The notes under the pieces: generated by a model | Told to the model about the DNA's origin: nothing | The model's database searches: none | The model's input: only the letters and a program-made list of their open reading frames with translations | Shown: in pieces, positions 7,709-16,210 of the stretch | How positions within the stretch are numbered: the stretch's first letter is position 1 | Layout of the letters: each line of letters opens with the position of its first letter | Position numbers and translations under genes: made by a program | NCBI GenBank assembly: GCA_049890275.1 | Contig: JBMHBT010000009.1 | Location: 1 to 31,437 of the forward strand | Length of the DNA: 31,437 nt | Source of the DNA: UBA7374 sp049890275 | GTDB taxonomy: Bacteria; Verrucomicrobiota; Verrucomicrobiia; Opitutales; Coraliomargaritaceae | Direction: 5' to 3'

Positions 7709-8338
7709 GTGTCCGGTCTATTTATTAGTTTTGAAGGCAGCGAAGGCTGTGGCAAATCAACCCAGATTGAAGCACTGTCGGATCGCCTTCAGAAAGAAGG
7801 CCACGGTGTCTTCCAGGCTCGCGAGCCTGGCGGAACACCACTTGGCGAAGCGCTCCGCCAATTACTCCAACACGACGATGCCGGAAACGGGATGCTTCCG
7901 GAGGCAGAGCTCCTGCTCTTTGCTGCAGCCCGTGCTCAAATTGTGCGGAAAAAACTAACTCCAGCCCTAGAAGCTGGCAAAATTGTACTTTGCGATCGAT
8001 TCGTCGATTCGACCACGGTCTATCAAGGCGTCGCTCGTGGCTTGAACCACGCAGAGGTAGCCGCCGTCAACCAAGTCGCCACCGGCGGCCTCCAGCCTGA
8101 TCTCACCATCCTCATCGACTTGCCCGCCGATATCGGACTCGAGCGCGCACGCCAACGCAGCCAAGGACAGCTCGACCGTATGGAACAAGAAGGCCCCGCC
8201 TTTTTCGAAACGGTCCGGCAGGGCTACCTCGAACTCGCCAAAGCCGAACCCGAACGATTCCTCGTTCTCGATGGCGCACAGTCTATCGAAACTCTACAAA
8301 CAACTATCTGGAATGCCGTTCAGCCAAGACTTACCTGA
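7709..8338 (+). CDS. tmk: thymidylate kinase
   Basis: Tmk phosphorylates dTMP to dTDP for DNA synthesis. The 209-residue product matches the family in length. It carries the P-loop 'GSEGCGKST' (residues 10-18), 'AREPGGTPLGEALR' (the dTMP-contact region), the 'DRFVDSTTVYQG' motif and a lid region with 'QGQLDRMEQEGPAFFETVRQGY'. The start codon is GTG, with the preceding kinase stop five bases upstream. Its 3' end overlaps the next gene (holB-like) by 26 bp. The tmk-holB neighbourhood is common in bacteria, which supports both assignments. Confidence 0.96.
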   Translation: MSGLFISFEGSEGCGKSTQIEALSDRLQKEGHGVFQAREPGGTPLGEALRQLLQHDDAGNGMLPEAELLLFAAARAQIVRKKLTPALEAGKIVLCDRFVDSTTVYQGVARGLNHAEVAAVNQVATGGLQPDLTILIDLPADIGLERARQRSQGQLDRMEQEGPAFFETVRQGYLELAKAEPERFLVLDGAQSIETLQTTIWNAVQPRLT

Positions 8339-9278
8339 TCACCTGCGCAGTGTTCGTGCAGTTGAAGTGCTGGAAAGAGCACTCGCCAGCGGACGACTCG
8401 CGCATGGCATCCTTCTGCATGGCAATGAAATTGCAGACCTGGAAGCTATTGCGAAGGCTCTAGCAAATAATCTTCTCCAGACCCATCGCGACCCTTTGGA
8501 TCATCCGGATTGTTTTACCCTACGCCCCAGTGGGAAAGCCCGACTCATCCGTATCGGCGAGAGCGGAGAGCAAAACACCATGCGGGCATTGGTCGCAAAC
8601 CTACAAAAATCCGCAAACCAAGGCGGAAATAAAGTCGGCATTGTCTATGAAGCCGATCGAATGAATCAACAATCTGCCAATGCTTTCTTGAAAACACTGG
8701 AGGAACCCAGCCAAGGGACAACGCTGCTTCTGTTGACGACCCGTCCCTATGACTTACTCGATACCATCCGCAGTCGCTGCCTGAACTTCAGCGTACCGGG
8801 TCGGGCAAGTGGTGTAATCCATGCAGACTGGGAGCCGTGGGCCGCGGATTACCATCAATGGATCTCTTCCATCCTTTCCGCTCGTAACTCACAAGCAATT
8901 GCCCATGTCATACTCGGAGCCTACGGCCTCAATGCCCGTTTGCAAAAAATTCTGGAAACGATTACTGCGGAGGCCTGGGAAACAGAAAAAGATCGCCTAC
9001 CGGAGCATGCCAGCAACGAAGAAAAAGAAGCCAGTCAGGCAAGCCTCTCAAAACACCAGCGCTCTCGATTACTCGCCGAAATTGGCCAGCTCACTAATAT
9101 TTTTGCCCGCGAACTCGAGCGAATCAATCCTGGACGTTTACCGGTTTCAGCTCTGCATCGTAGCCGAATGGCCTTGGAGCACTGTGCCGGACTACTGGCC
9201 TTAAACTTCAACCAATCGGCTGCAATAGAAGGCTTCCTCCTGCAGTCGATGCGGATTTGGCGTTCCACTCGTGGCTAA
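8313..9278 (+). CDS. holB: DNA polymerase III delta' subunit-like (clamp loader)
   Basis: This 321-residue protein is a clamp-loader AAA+ protein. 'KVGIVYEADRMNQQSANAFLKTLEEP' matches the delta'/gamma Walker B and sensor region, and 'SRCLNF' (about residue 154) is the SRC motif with the arginine that contacts the neighbouring subunit. The P-loop region ('GILLHGNEIADLEAIAKALANNLL') lacks the GxxGxGK motif, and there is no four-cysteine zinc module; loss of ATP binding is normal for delta'. The C-terminal half is divergent. I chose the ATG at 8313 because it begins just before the conserved 'VRAVEVLERALASGRLAHG' region; a longer in-frame start at 8271 exists. It overlaps tmk by 26 bp, suggesting translational coupling. 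Confidence 0.85.
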   Translation: MPFSQDLPDHLRSVRAVEVLERALASGRLAHGILLHGNEIADLEAIAKALANNLLQTHRDPLDHPDCFTLRPSGKARLIRIGESGEQNTMRALVANLQKSANQGGNKVGIVYEADRMNQQSANAFLKTLEEPSQGTTLLLLTTRPYDLLDTIRSRCLNFSVPGRASGVIHADWEPWAADYHQWISSILSARNSQAIAHVILGAYGLNARLQKILETITAEAWETEKDRLPEHASNEEKEASQASLSKHQRSRLLAEIGQLTNIFARELERINPGRLPVSALHRSRMALEHCAGLLALNFNQSAAIEGFLLQSMRIWRSTRG

Positions 9279-9333
9279 AGAGCCGGAAAATCCAGTGCTT
9301 GCGCGAACGCTCGAGGATAGACACAGTTGAGTT

Positions 9334-9978
9334 ATGTGCGGTCGCTATACATTGCACCTCAGCCCCACACTACTGGCTGAGGAATTAGGTCTTATCATCC
9401 CGGATGAGTATTCTCCGGATTACAATATTACGCCCGGCAGCGAAATCCTCTGTCGCACTGCAACGTCACTCAATCATATGCACTGGGGAGTCCGCACCCC
9501 ACAAAATTTCCATGTCAATGCGCGGCTAGAAACTGCAGATACAACCCCGCGCTTTCGTGATGCCTGGCTGGAACACCGCTGTATCGTACCAGCAAATGGA
9601 TTCTACGAGTGGCTCAACGATGGCGTCCGCAAACAGCCCTATTACCTATACCAACAAAATAAACAATTACTCTATTTTGCTGGGCTCTGGTTTCCCGGTA
9701 GTGGAGACAGCCCGCTTCCACAGTGTGTCCTCCTCACTACAGCAGCCTCACCGAGCGTTAAAGAAATTCACTCGCGTATGCCCGTGGCGCTGCCTCAAGC
9801 CCAAACCGCTGACTGGCTCCACTTAAAGCTCTCAAAAATGGAAGCGCTGGAGTGTGCTCAGGCAGTCGATTATGAAAAATATACGGTTAGCAGCCGGGTA
9901 AATAACGCGCAACACAAGGACAGTACTTTAGTGACTCCCACTTCGCCAGCTTTAGACGATCAAATGCAACTGTTCTAA
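9334..9978 (+). CDS. SRAP-family abasic-site crosslinking protein (YedK/HMCES)
   Basis: SRAP proteins form a thiazolidine crosslink to abasic sites in single-stranded DNA and so protect them at stalled forks. The 214-residue product begins 'MCGRY', which places the catalytic cysteine at position 2 after Met removal. The other family residues are present: Asn62 in 'VNARLET', Glu92 in 'GFYEW' and His146 in 'HSRMPV'. Its N-terminus is fixed by the chemistry, so the start is secure. It follows the delta' subunit gene by 55 bp on the same strand, consistent with a replication/repair group, although cotranscription is only inferred. Its stop overlaps the convergent methyltransferase stop by four bases (CTAA). 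Confidence 0.95.
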   Translation: MCGRYTLHLSPTLLAEELGLIIPDEYSPDYNITPGSEILCRTATSLNHMHWGVRTPQNFHVNARLETADTTPRFRDAWLEHRCIVPANGFYEWLNDGVRKQPYYLYQQNKQLLYFAGLWFPGSGDSPLPQCVLLTTAASPSVKEIHSRMPVALPQAQTADWLHLKLSKMEALECAQAVDYEKYTVSSRVNNAQHKDSTLVTPTSPALDDQMQLF

Positions 9979-10556
9979 GACTTGCGTAATAAACATAACT
10001 GCTCGGAACCAACAGGCCTTTCCGGATACGTCTGCCGAGGAATAGAACGCTCAACAAAGGTCAATTGATCGGCAAAAAGAGCATCAATCTCGGTCGGTGA
10101 AATCGGGTGAGGCGGACCTCCACCGGAATAGTTGGATACCTTGCAAAAGAATACAGCCAATAGATGCCCTCCGGGCTTCAACGCATGGATAACCGAATCG
10201 ACATAAACCGAGCGCTGGTTCGGATCTAACGCGCAGAGACAGGTGTGCTCGACGACAAAATCAAATTGACTGTACAAATTTTTGGGTAGATTCAGGAAAT
10301 CACCGAGGAGGTACTTTTCATTTCCCGATTTTGGAAAAGAGTCTGCGATGGCCAAGGCAGTCGGAGCAATGTCGAACCCAACAACATCCGCACCCGCTTC
10401 TGCGAGTAAGCGCACATCGTGCCCAGCTCCACAGCCAGGGACAAGAACTGAACCGCAAACATTGTTCTCAGAAAGGTACTCGGCAATTGGCGGAGAAGCA
10501 TAGCCTTTATCCCAGGGAGTTTCTCCAATCTTATAAGCGCTATCCCAATCTTTCAT
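9975..10556 (-). CDS. TPMT-like SAM-dependent methyltransferase
   Basis: The 193-residue product begins with 'WDSAYKIGETPWDKG', the characteristic opening of the thiopurine/thiol/halide methyltransferase family. A Rossmann SAM-binding motif 'VLVPGCGAGHDV' (37-48) follows, then 'VVGFDIAPTALAIA' and 'FDFVVEHTCLCALDP'. Members methylate small thiols, halides or pollutant-like substrates; the substrate here is unknown. It is 21 bp downstream of the M24 peptidase gene on the same strand and probably cotranscribed with it. The stop is shared with the convergent SRAP gene. Confidence 0.88.
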   Translation of the reverse strand: MKDWDSAYKIGETPWDKGYASPPIAEYLSENNVCGSVLVPGCGAGHDVRLLAEAGADVVGFDIAPTALAIADSFPKSGNEKYLLGDFLNLPKNLYSQFDFVVEHTCLCALDPNQRSVYVDSVIHALKPGGHLLAVFFCKVSNYSGGGPPHPISPTEIDALFADQLTFVERSIPRQTYPERPVGSEQLCLLRKS

Positions 10557-10577
10557 CTTAATCTTTTCTTAAAAAAC

Positions 10578-11738
10578 TCAGGCAATTTCCCATCGGTAGC
10601 CACAGGAAGAAAGTGGATCGTATCCATTTCTTGTAACCTGTACAACATCCTCAATACGACAGCCGCCAATTTCCGGATAATAAAGACCCGGCTCGACTGT
10701 GATCACCTGTCCTGCCCGGAGGCGTTTCGCATTTCGACTCACTCTCGGCTCTTCATGGATCTCCAAGCCGAGGCCGTGGCCCGTTGAGTGGATAAAGCCA
10801 ACGTACTCACCATCACGCTCTTCCGTTAAATAGCGGTTATCCGAAAAAACTTTTTCCGCAGCCTGATGCACCCTTGAGCCGGAACGACCGGCCTTCACAA
10901 CACTCAACGCTGCACGCTGAGCCTCCCTCACTGTTCCTACCAAGCGACGCTGTTCGTCATTTGCTTTTCCCTTGAGAAATGTACGAGTCATGTCTCCGAA
11001 ATATCCTGTCTTCGTCATACGGGGAAAAATATCTACAATAATTAATTCATTTGGTTTAAGCGGGCCGTAGCCGCACTCATGGGGGTCACAAGCCTGCCGA
11101 CCACAAGCAACAATCGTATGCATCGCCAAACCACCACGTGCTAAGCAAACCTGTTCAATCATACTCCGCAAAGACTCCGATGTCAGAACTTTACTACGAT
11201 AATAGATCCGGTTGCCCTTAATTACAGAATCTCTCAACACCTGCCCGACCAAGCGTAAGCCTGCCGTACTGGCTGCGTTGCCTGCACGAATTGCCCGCAC
11301 CTCCCGAACCGTCTTCTGAACCCTCTCGAGAAAAAAAGGTGTCGGACCTATTTGGACATTCATACCGGCATTCTGTAGTCCGGCATAATGAACCGCCGGA
11401 AAATCACGCGGCACTTCCAGTACATCCTGCTGCCATAGTGCGGCAAAAAAAAGTATCAACTCAACCGTTCCAATCTTTGACGAAGGAATATCCAGAGCAC
11501 GGGCTGCATCAGAGACGGCCTCTTCCAGGGGCAATACTTCATCAAAATGCGACACAGATCGAACCCGCCCGTACTCCAGGCGGTTGACCACTGCTACACG
11601 ACGCCGACCACAAACAAAAGCGAGGAATGGATCCGGCACAAAAACACCAGACAGATACAATAAATCAGCCGACTGTTCGGAGGATGCATAGAGTACACGA
11701 AGTAGGGAGGTTTTACTTTTCATCGGGCTGTCCTTCAT
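10578..11738 (-). CDS. M24-family metallopeptidase (Xaa-Pro aminopeptidase type)
   Basis: The 386-residue product has a creatinase-type N-terminal domain and a C-terminal pita-bread metallopeptidase domain. All five metal ligands are recognisable: Asp236 ('IIVDIFPR'), Asp249 ('GDMTRTF'), His321 ('GHGLGLEIHEEP'), Glu349 ('VEPGLYYP') and Glu363 ('GCRIEDVV'). Such enzymes remove N-terminal residues preceding proline, usually in the cytoplasm with Mn or Co; prolidase activity on dipeptides is the main alternative. Two ATGs are possible (11738 and 11723). The gene is divergent from the DUF192 gene with only about 28 bp between starts, so promoters must overlap the coding ends or lie inside them. 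Confidence 0.9.
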   Translation of the reverse strand: MKDSPMKSKTSLLRVLYASSEQSADLLYLSGVFVPDPFLAFVCGRRRVAVVNRLEYGRVRSVSHFDEVLPLEEAVSDAARALDIPSSKIGTVELILFFAALWQQDVLEVPRDFPAVHYAGLQNAGMNVQIGPTPFFLERVQKTVREVRAIRAGNAASTAGLRLVGQVLRDSVIKGNRIYYRSKVLTSESLRSMIEQVCLARGGLAMHTIVACGRQACDPHECGYGPLKPNELIIVDIFPRMTKTGYFGDMTRTFLKGKANDEQRRLVGTVREAQRAALSVVKAGRSGSRVHQAAEKVFSDNRYLTEERDGEYVGFIHSTGHGLGLEIHEEPRVSRNAKRLRAGQVITVEPGLYYPEIGGCRIEDVVQVTRNGYDPLSSCGYRWEIA

Positions 11739-11766
11739 TCACTGTTGCTTATTCTCATGTATCAGA

Positions 11767-12360
11767 ATGTCTTGCCGAAGACTTGTTAACATTGTTGTGA
11801 AACACTTTGCGAAAACTCAATCCAGTAAGCTGCTAATCATCGCCTGTGTCTACAGCCTACTGCATTGCGCCTGCCAGCCAACAAGTTCTCAAAAATCCGT
11901 CAAAGCGATCCAAGCGGATCACTACTTCTCCTTTCATCTTGGGGGGGTCCCCATTTATCTGCAACTGGCCTTGACGGACTCGGAACAAGCCCAAGGCCTG
12001 ATGCACCGCCCTTCTCTGGATCCAAACCATGGCATGCTTTTTGTTTTTCAGAACGCTCAGGCACGTGCCTTCTGGATGCGGAATACTCAAATCCCTCTCG
12101 ACTTAGCCTACCTGGATCCAAGCGGCACTATTTTGGAAATACATAAACTCTACCCTTTTGATGAACGACCTGTGCCGTCTCGAAGTAAACAAATATCTCT
12201 GGTTCTTGAAATGAATCGTGGTTGGTTCAATGCGAACAAAATCAACATAGGTAGCCAGATGAATGGCCAGTCCATACGCAATGCCATTCAAAAACGTGGT
12301 TTTGATCCAGAAAAGTTCGCCGTAAACTGGAACAGCCAAGCTCTTCCTATTCTTCCATGA
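11767..12360 (+). CDS. DUF192 family protein, exported
   Basis: The 197-residue product has a DUF192 domain from about residue 55 to 160: 'ALTDSEQAQGLMHRPSLDPNHGMLFVF' and 'FWMRNTQIPLDLAYLD' are the characteristic motifs. A hydrophobic N-terminal segment near residues 22-35 is followed by 'HCACQP', which could be a poor lipobox or a signal-anchor; the -3 position is not canonical. DUF192 proteins are usually small, periplasmic or membrane-attached, and their function is not established. A run of seven G (11941-11947) lies within the coding region but the frame is intact. The stop overlaps the next gene as ATGA, so the two genes are probably translated together. Confidence 0.85.
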   Translation: MSCRRLVNIVVKHFAKTQSSKLLIIACVYSLLHCACQPTSSQKSVKAIQADHYFSFHLGGVPIYLQLALTDSEQAQGLMHRPSLDPNHGMLFVFQNAQARAFWMRNTQIPLDLAYLDPSGTILEIHKLYPFDERPVPSRSKQISLVLEMNRGWFNANKINIGSQMNGQSIRNAIQKRGFDPEKFAVNWNSQALPILP

Positions 12361-14075
12361 AGAATCAAGCAGACATCTTGACTGGAGAAAACACCTCCCA
12401 GCTGAATGATCCTGGGATAAATACAACATTGTCTGGGAATCCTAGAAAACCGCAACGCACACGCAAAGCAGGCTTAGCCCAGAAAATATTCCTCATCATT
12501 GCTGTAATCGCTACTTTTGGATGGATGCTTAGTTCTAGCCTCTTGTGGACGGAATTTGACGTGGCAGATCGCAACGCATTTGAGCAGATGGATTATTGGT
12601 ATGAGGCCATGACGCTGGAGCACCTACTCAACCGTGAGCTACTACCCTCTCTCAGCTATTTTGCTGAACAAGCCACTCCCCTACCCACTGCATCGGTACA
12701 CCGTAGTATCAATCTTATTCTTCATCTAACTGCTGCCTTCTTACTTTTACACCTGTTGCAGCGCTTCAACCTTAGCGGAGCTTTTGCTGCTACTCTGGTC
12801 TTCGCTCTCCATCCTGCCGTCGTACAAACACTTTTCTGGCCCGGATACCGAGTCGAACTCATCGGACTCATCTCTATTCTCCTGGCCGTAATTGTCACCC
12901 TACAACAGAATAAAAACTATTATCTGCTTTCCCTTCTCTTCTGTACTCTAGCTATTTTCCTACATCCGGCAGCAGTCTTCCTCCCAGTCATCCTCGCGCT
13001 CTGTATTTACTTCAAAGAAAAAGAATTTGCCCTCGAGAACTTTAATCCGGTCTTACCTTTGTTCTGCGCCACCCTATTGATCAACGCTTGGATGCAATCC
13101 AAGGTGATCACGGCTACAGAATCCTCCCCTACGCTACAAGTATGGCTCTATTACGCTGGGCAAAATATCTATTTTTTCCTGCGGCAGGCTCTGTACCCAG
13201 GCAACCCATCTCTATTTTATCCTTATGATACAGAATCTCTAGAACAGGCGACTATCGATTTAAACCTACTTCCTTTTTGTCTCTTTCTGCCCTTTTATAT
13301 AATCGCATTTATTAAGCTCCGACAGCCATGGGGGCGTGCTCTCTTACTCGGACTCACATCATTTATCCTTCTACTTTTACCCGGAATACAAAGCCCTGGG
13401 GCCAACCTTGCTGGAAACCCAGCACATGAAGACTATAACCTTTATATCGCCCTTCCTCCTCTGATTGCACTCATCGTCTGCGGTACCAAAACAATTGTGA
13501 ATCGAGTTGCTAGAACTGGCAAGGGACTCTGGTATATCGCCCTATCCCTGTTTTTAGTCTTTGAAGTGATCAAAAGCGCTAATTTCAGTTATCTTCTGAG
13601 ATCCTCAGAAAATATGTGGCGCGCACAAAGCAAACAGTGGCCGGACCAATGGATTCCGTCAGCGGCTTTAGCTCGCGAACTACAAAACCAAGAGAGCACT
13701 TCAGTAAAACAGCGGGAGCTCAAACGTTTACTTGAATCGCTTCTGGATACACACCCAGATCGCTTACCAGAGAGGATGCTCCTCCTTCAAGCCTATCTGG
13801 ATACCGAAGAAAAAAATAACGCCCTCAACCAGTACCGCTACATATTGCGCGAGACAGAACCGCCCCTACCATTCATGCAAGAAGCCGCCGCTTTCTTTGA
13901 CTCCATGAATCTGACCAGAGAAGCCGAACGCACACGAGCGCGGCTTCAACAGAGACTCGATCCACCTCCAAAAACCGAGATACAAAAACCAACCGCTGCC
14001 TCTATTTTACAGAATCTTGCAGGGGAAGTTTCGTCTCCGGAGCCGCTGCAGGAGCAGCCGAGCTTGAAGGATTGA
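12357..14075 (+). CDS. GT-C-type multi-pass membrane protein (TMTC-like) with helical C-terminal domain
   Basis: The 572-residue product has about ten membrane segments between residues 43 and 400, then a soluble, helical region with degenerate TPR-like repeats ('LLLQAYLDTEEKNNALNQYRY'). The stretch 'HRSINLILHLTAAFLLLHLL' followed by 'LVFALHPAVVQTLFWPGYRVELIG' is typical of TMTC/PMT-like GT-C glycosyltransferases. In the first external loop, where such enzymes usually have an acidic catalytic motif (often DD), the sequence reads 'EFDVADRNAFEQMDYWYEAM', so the acidic pair is not obvious. A glycosyl- or mannosyl-transferase acting on periplasmic proteins is the best guess. Start by ATGA overlap with the DUF192 gene. 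The 3' end overlaps the convergent secreted-protein gene by 74 bp, encoding both C-termini. Confidence 0.72.
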   Translation: MKNQADILTGENTSQLNDPGINTTLSGNPRKPQRTRKAGLAQKIFLIIAVIATFGWMLSSSLLWTEFDVADRNAFEQMDYWYEAMTLEHLLNRELLPSLSYFAEQATPLPTASVHRSINLILHLTAAFLLLHLLQRFNLSGAFAATLVFALHPAVVQTLFWPGYRVELIGLISILLAVIVTLQQNKNYYLLSLLFCTLAIFLHPAAVFLPVILALCIYFKEKEFALENFNPVLPLFCATLLINAWMQSKVITATESSPTLQVWLYYAGQNIYFFLRQALYPGNPSLFYPYDTESLEQATIDLNLLPFCLFLPFYIIAFIKLRQPWGRALLLGLTSFILLLLPGIQSPGANLAGNPAHEDYNLYIALPPLIALIVCGTKTIVNRVARTGKGLWYIALSLFLVFEVIKSANFSYLLRSSENMWRAQSKQWPDQWIPSAALARELQNQESTSVKQRELKRLLESLLDTHPDRLPERMLLLQAYLDTEEKNNALNQYRYILRETEPPLPFMQEAAAFFDSMNLTREAERTRARLQQRLDPPPKTEIQKPTAASILQNLAGEVSSPEPLQEQPSLKD

Positions 14076-14967
14076 TTACAGATTGTCCACTCATCATAAG
14101 TATTCCCATCATAGGCATCACTGCACTTTGCAAAGCCCGATCAAAGGATTCCTGAGTCTCCGACGAATCAATTTTTGCTACCACTCCCTCAAGTAAACCA
14201 AGTATCATGGCTGCCTGTGCCTGATTCGTTTGCATTTGCTCTGTACTCAATAACTGCAAACTCGTATTCGCATTTGCTATTCCTTCCTGCCACTGCTTGA
14301 TGAAGGATTGTGGCAACCAACGCCCTTCTACCAATGTGTAGTTTTCAATCATCGGTTCGCCACCTGGCAAGGTTGTTTGCAGAGTAGCAGACTTTGCTTC
14401 TTGACGGACAACTTTTACTTCCAAATCAGACAAGCTAGAGAGAAAGAAAGCTTGCTTGGGATCAAGCGTAGTGGCGGCGTCCATGAAACGCAAAAAGCTA
14501 GAAACCGACTGTCCGAATGCATCGCCATTAAATTCCCGAAGCCCCGTGTGCGTTGCCAATGTACTGCTGGATAGATCATCCAGAAGAGAACCCATGAGCG
14601 GTAGGGCTGCTTGAAAGTTCGGTAATTCTTCTTCCGGCAAACCACCTCCTAGTTTTGTGTTCAGAATAAATTCACCTTTGCTTTCAAGTATTCTAGCAAT
14701 TTGCCCAATTAAAGAGAAAGCACGCTCATAGTTTTGCGCATCTATTTTCTCACTAGCACGATGGGCTAAATCGCTAATCTCAGCCTGATAAGTTGCCGGC
14801 AATGCATCCCAAAGAACCAACCCATTCGAATCTGAAAGCTCATTGGCTATATAACGAACTGCAGCATCCGGCGCTTGCGGATACCCCTTTACCGGCGTCT
14901 TCGCAGATAAAGCAAGTGAGCATACTGAAAAGACAGCAGTCATCGAAATCATTCGTAGGATATTCAT
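14002..14967 (-). CDS. secreted protein of unknown function
   Basis: I do not recognise the family. The 321-residue product has a signal peptide with a likely cleavage after 'ALSA' near residue 22. The mature protein is mainly helical, with repeated Ala/Leu/Ser-rich stretches ('LMGSLLDDLSSSTLATHTGL', 'MILGLLEGVVAKIDSSETQ'), and ends in a low-complexity Ser/Ala/Pro tail (about residues 300-314) just before the stop. It contains the segment 'MIENYTLVEGRWLPQSFIKQWQEGI', a common wording in periplasmic proteins that take part in translocation or envelope stress, but I cannot name a role. The last 74 bases overlap the convergent GT-C gene, and the low-complexity tail lies in that overlap. Confidence 0.7.
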   Translation of the reverse strand: MNILRMISMTAVFSVCSLALSAKTPVKGYPQAPDAAVRYIANELSDSNGLVLWDALPATYQAEISDLAHRASEKIDAQNYERAFSLIGQIARILESKGEFILNTKLGGGLPEEELPNFQAALPLMGSLLDDLSSSTLATHTGLREFNGDAFGQSVSSFLRFMDAATTLDPKQAFFLSSLSDLEVKVVRQEAKSATLQTTLPGGEPMIENYTLVEGRWLPQSFIKQWQEGIANANTSLQLLSTEQMQTNQAQAAMILGLLEGVVAKIDSSETQESFDRALQSAVMPMMGILMMSGQSVINPSSSAAPAAAPETKLPLQDSVK

Positions 14968-15040
14968 AGTACACTGTTACAGCAGACGTCCGATAATGTA
15001 AATAAACGACAGATAAAAATGCTTCCCGATCGCTTCCGCT

Positions 15041-16210
15041 TCACTCCAAGAGGCGGGACCGACGGTACTGCAGCGGAAACTGTAATGTGATCACGGTACC
15101 CTCTCCTTCTCGAGACTCGATTCCAACCTGGCCTCCGTGCTCCTGCATGATCCGATTTACAATCATCATACCAAGACCATGGCCCGTACTCTTCGTTGTA
15201 AAATAGGGCTGAAAAACTCTCGATAAGTCGGCCTCTCCAATACCGCTACCCGTGTCAAAAAATTTGGTGTATACGTAATCGTTATCACTGCTGGCAACAA
15301 CCCGCAAACGACCACCGGCTCCCATCGCTTCCATCGCATTCTTAATCACATTGAAGAAGACCTGCTTCAATTGACCGCGGTCTCCTAGGATCGAAGGTAA
15401 GGCCTCGGCCACTTCAACACCCACATCTAATTTTCGATCCGTCAGCTCAACCTCCTGTACACGAAGCACCTCGTCGATCAACTCGAGTAGATTCAACTCA
15501 TTCAACTCGGGCTTCTGCGGACGAACTGCCTCCAGAAAATGACTGATAATACCATCCAGACGTTGTACTTCTCCACGGCACACTTCAATGGAATCAGCTA
15601 ATTGGCTACCCTTGGCAGAATCATCTAATTTAGCCAATCGACGTTCCATTAGTTGCAAGTGAATCGTTAATGAATTCAAGGGATTTCCCAGTTCATGCGC
15701 GACTCCTGCAGCCAATCGCACAATGGATCCTGTGCGCTCACTCTCAATGATTTCCTCCAATGATAATTTCTCTTCGGTCACATCCGTTAGAACAATGACA
15801 TAGCCATCTGTTGTTGCCTGACCCACAGGCACATCCAGAGGGACCATGTATAAACGTACAAATCGATGATCCGGGTAACTTAATTCGATTTCCCGAGTCA
15901 GGAGCGGTTTGGCCGTACGAGAGCCATCAATTGCTGCCGGATCAATTGAATGCGCTAAATCAGGCACCATTTTCCACAACCGAACCTGCCCAACTTCCTC
16001 CGCCTTTAAACCGATCAATCCAAGGGCAGCTTCATTTGCGTACTGTACCGTCCCGTCTGTATCAATAACAAGAATACCATCCTGGATCGTATTAAACACC
16101 GTCTCCTGCAACTTACGTTCGCGTGCCAATCGCTGCACTAATATACTCAGGTTGACTGAATCGAGGTCATCAATACGGCCAAGTATTTTATCCAGACTAC
16201 TTGCTTTCAT
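15041..16210 (-). CDS. orphan cytoplasmic PAS-sensor histidine kinase (NtrB-like)
   Basis: The 389-residue product has no membrane segment. A PAS domain (about residues 36-145, 'VFNTIQDGILVIDTDGTVQYANEAAL') is followed by the HisKA dimerisation helix with the phosphorylated His172 in 'GVAHELGNPLNSL', then an HATPase domain with the N box ('FNVIKNAMEAMG'), G1 ('DTGSGIG') and G2 ('GHGLGMMIV') motifs. The architecture is of the NtrB/AtoS type, usually paired with a sigma-54-dependent response regulator. No response regulator is visible within the window, so its partner is unknown. Its start overlaps the coaB stop as ATGA, which suggests the two are translationally coupled. Confidence 0.93.
   Translation of the reverse strand: MKASSLDKILGRIDDLDSVNLSILVQRLARERKLQETVFNTIQDGILVIDTDGTVQYANEAALGLIGLKAEEVGQVRLWKMVPDLAHSIDPAAIDGSRTAKPLLTREIELSYPDHRFVRLYMVPLDVPVGQATTDGYVIVLTDVTEEKLSLEEIIESERTGSIVRLAAGVAHELGNPLNSLTIHLQLMERRLAKLDDSAKGSQLADSIEVCRGEVQRLDGIISHFLEAVRPQKPELNELNLLELIDEVLRVQEVELTDRKLDVGVEVAEALPSILGDRGQLKQVFFNVIKNAMEAMGAGGRLRVVASSDNDYVYTKFFDTGSGIGEADLSRVFQPYFTTKSTGHGLGMMIVNRIMQEHGGQVGIESREGEGTVITLQFPLQYRRSRLLE

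Noticed and set aside
11941..11947. Run of seven G in the DUF192 gene as a phase-variation tract
   Set aside because: Seven bases is short for slippage, the frame is intact, and Gly-Gly-Val is compatible with ordinary coding.
15021..15045. GCTTCC direct repeats at the histidine-kinase stop
   Set aside because: Only two short copies with no spacing regularity; not enough to call a repeat or operator.
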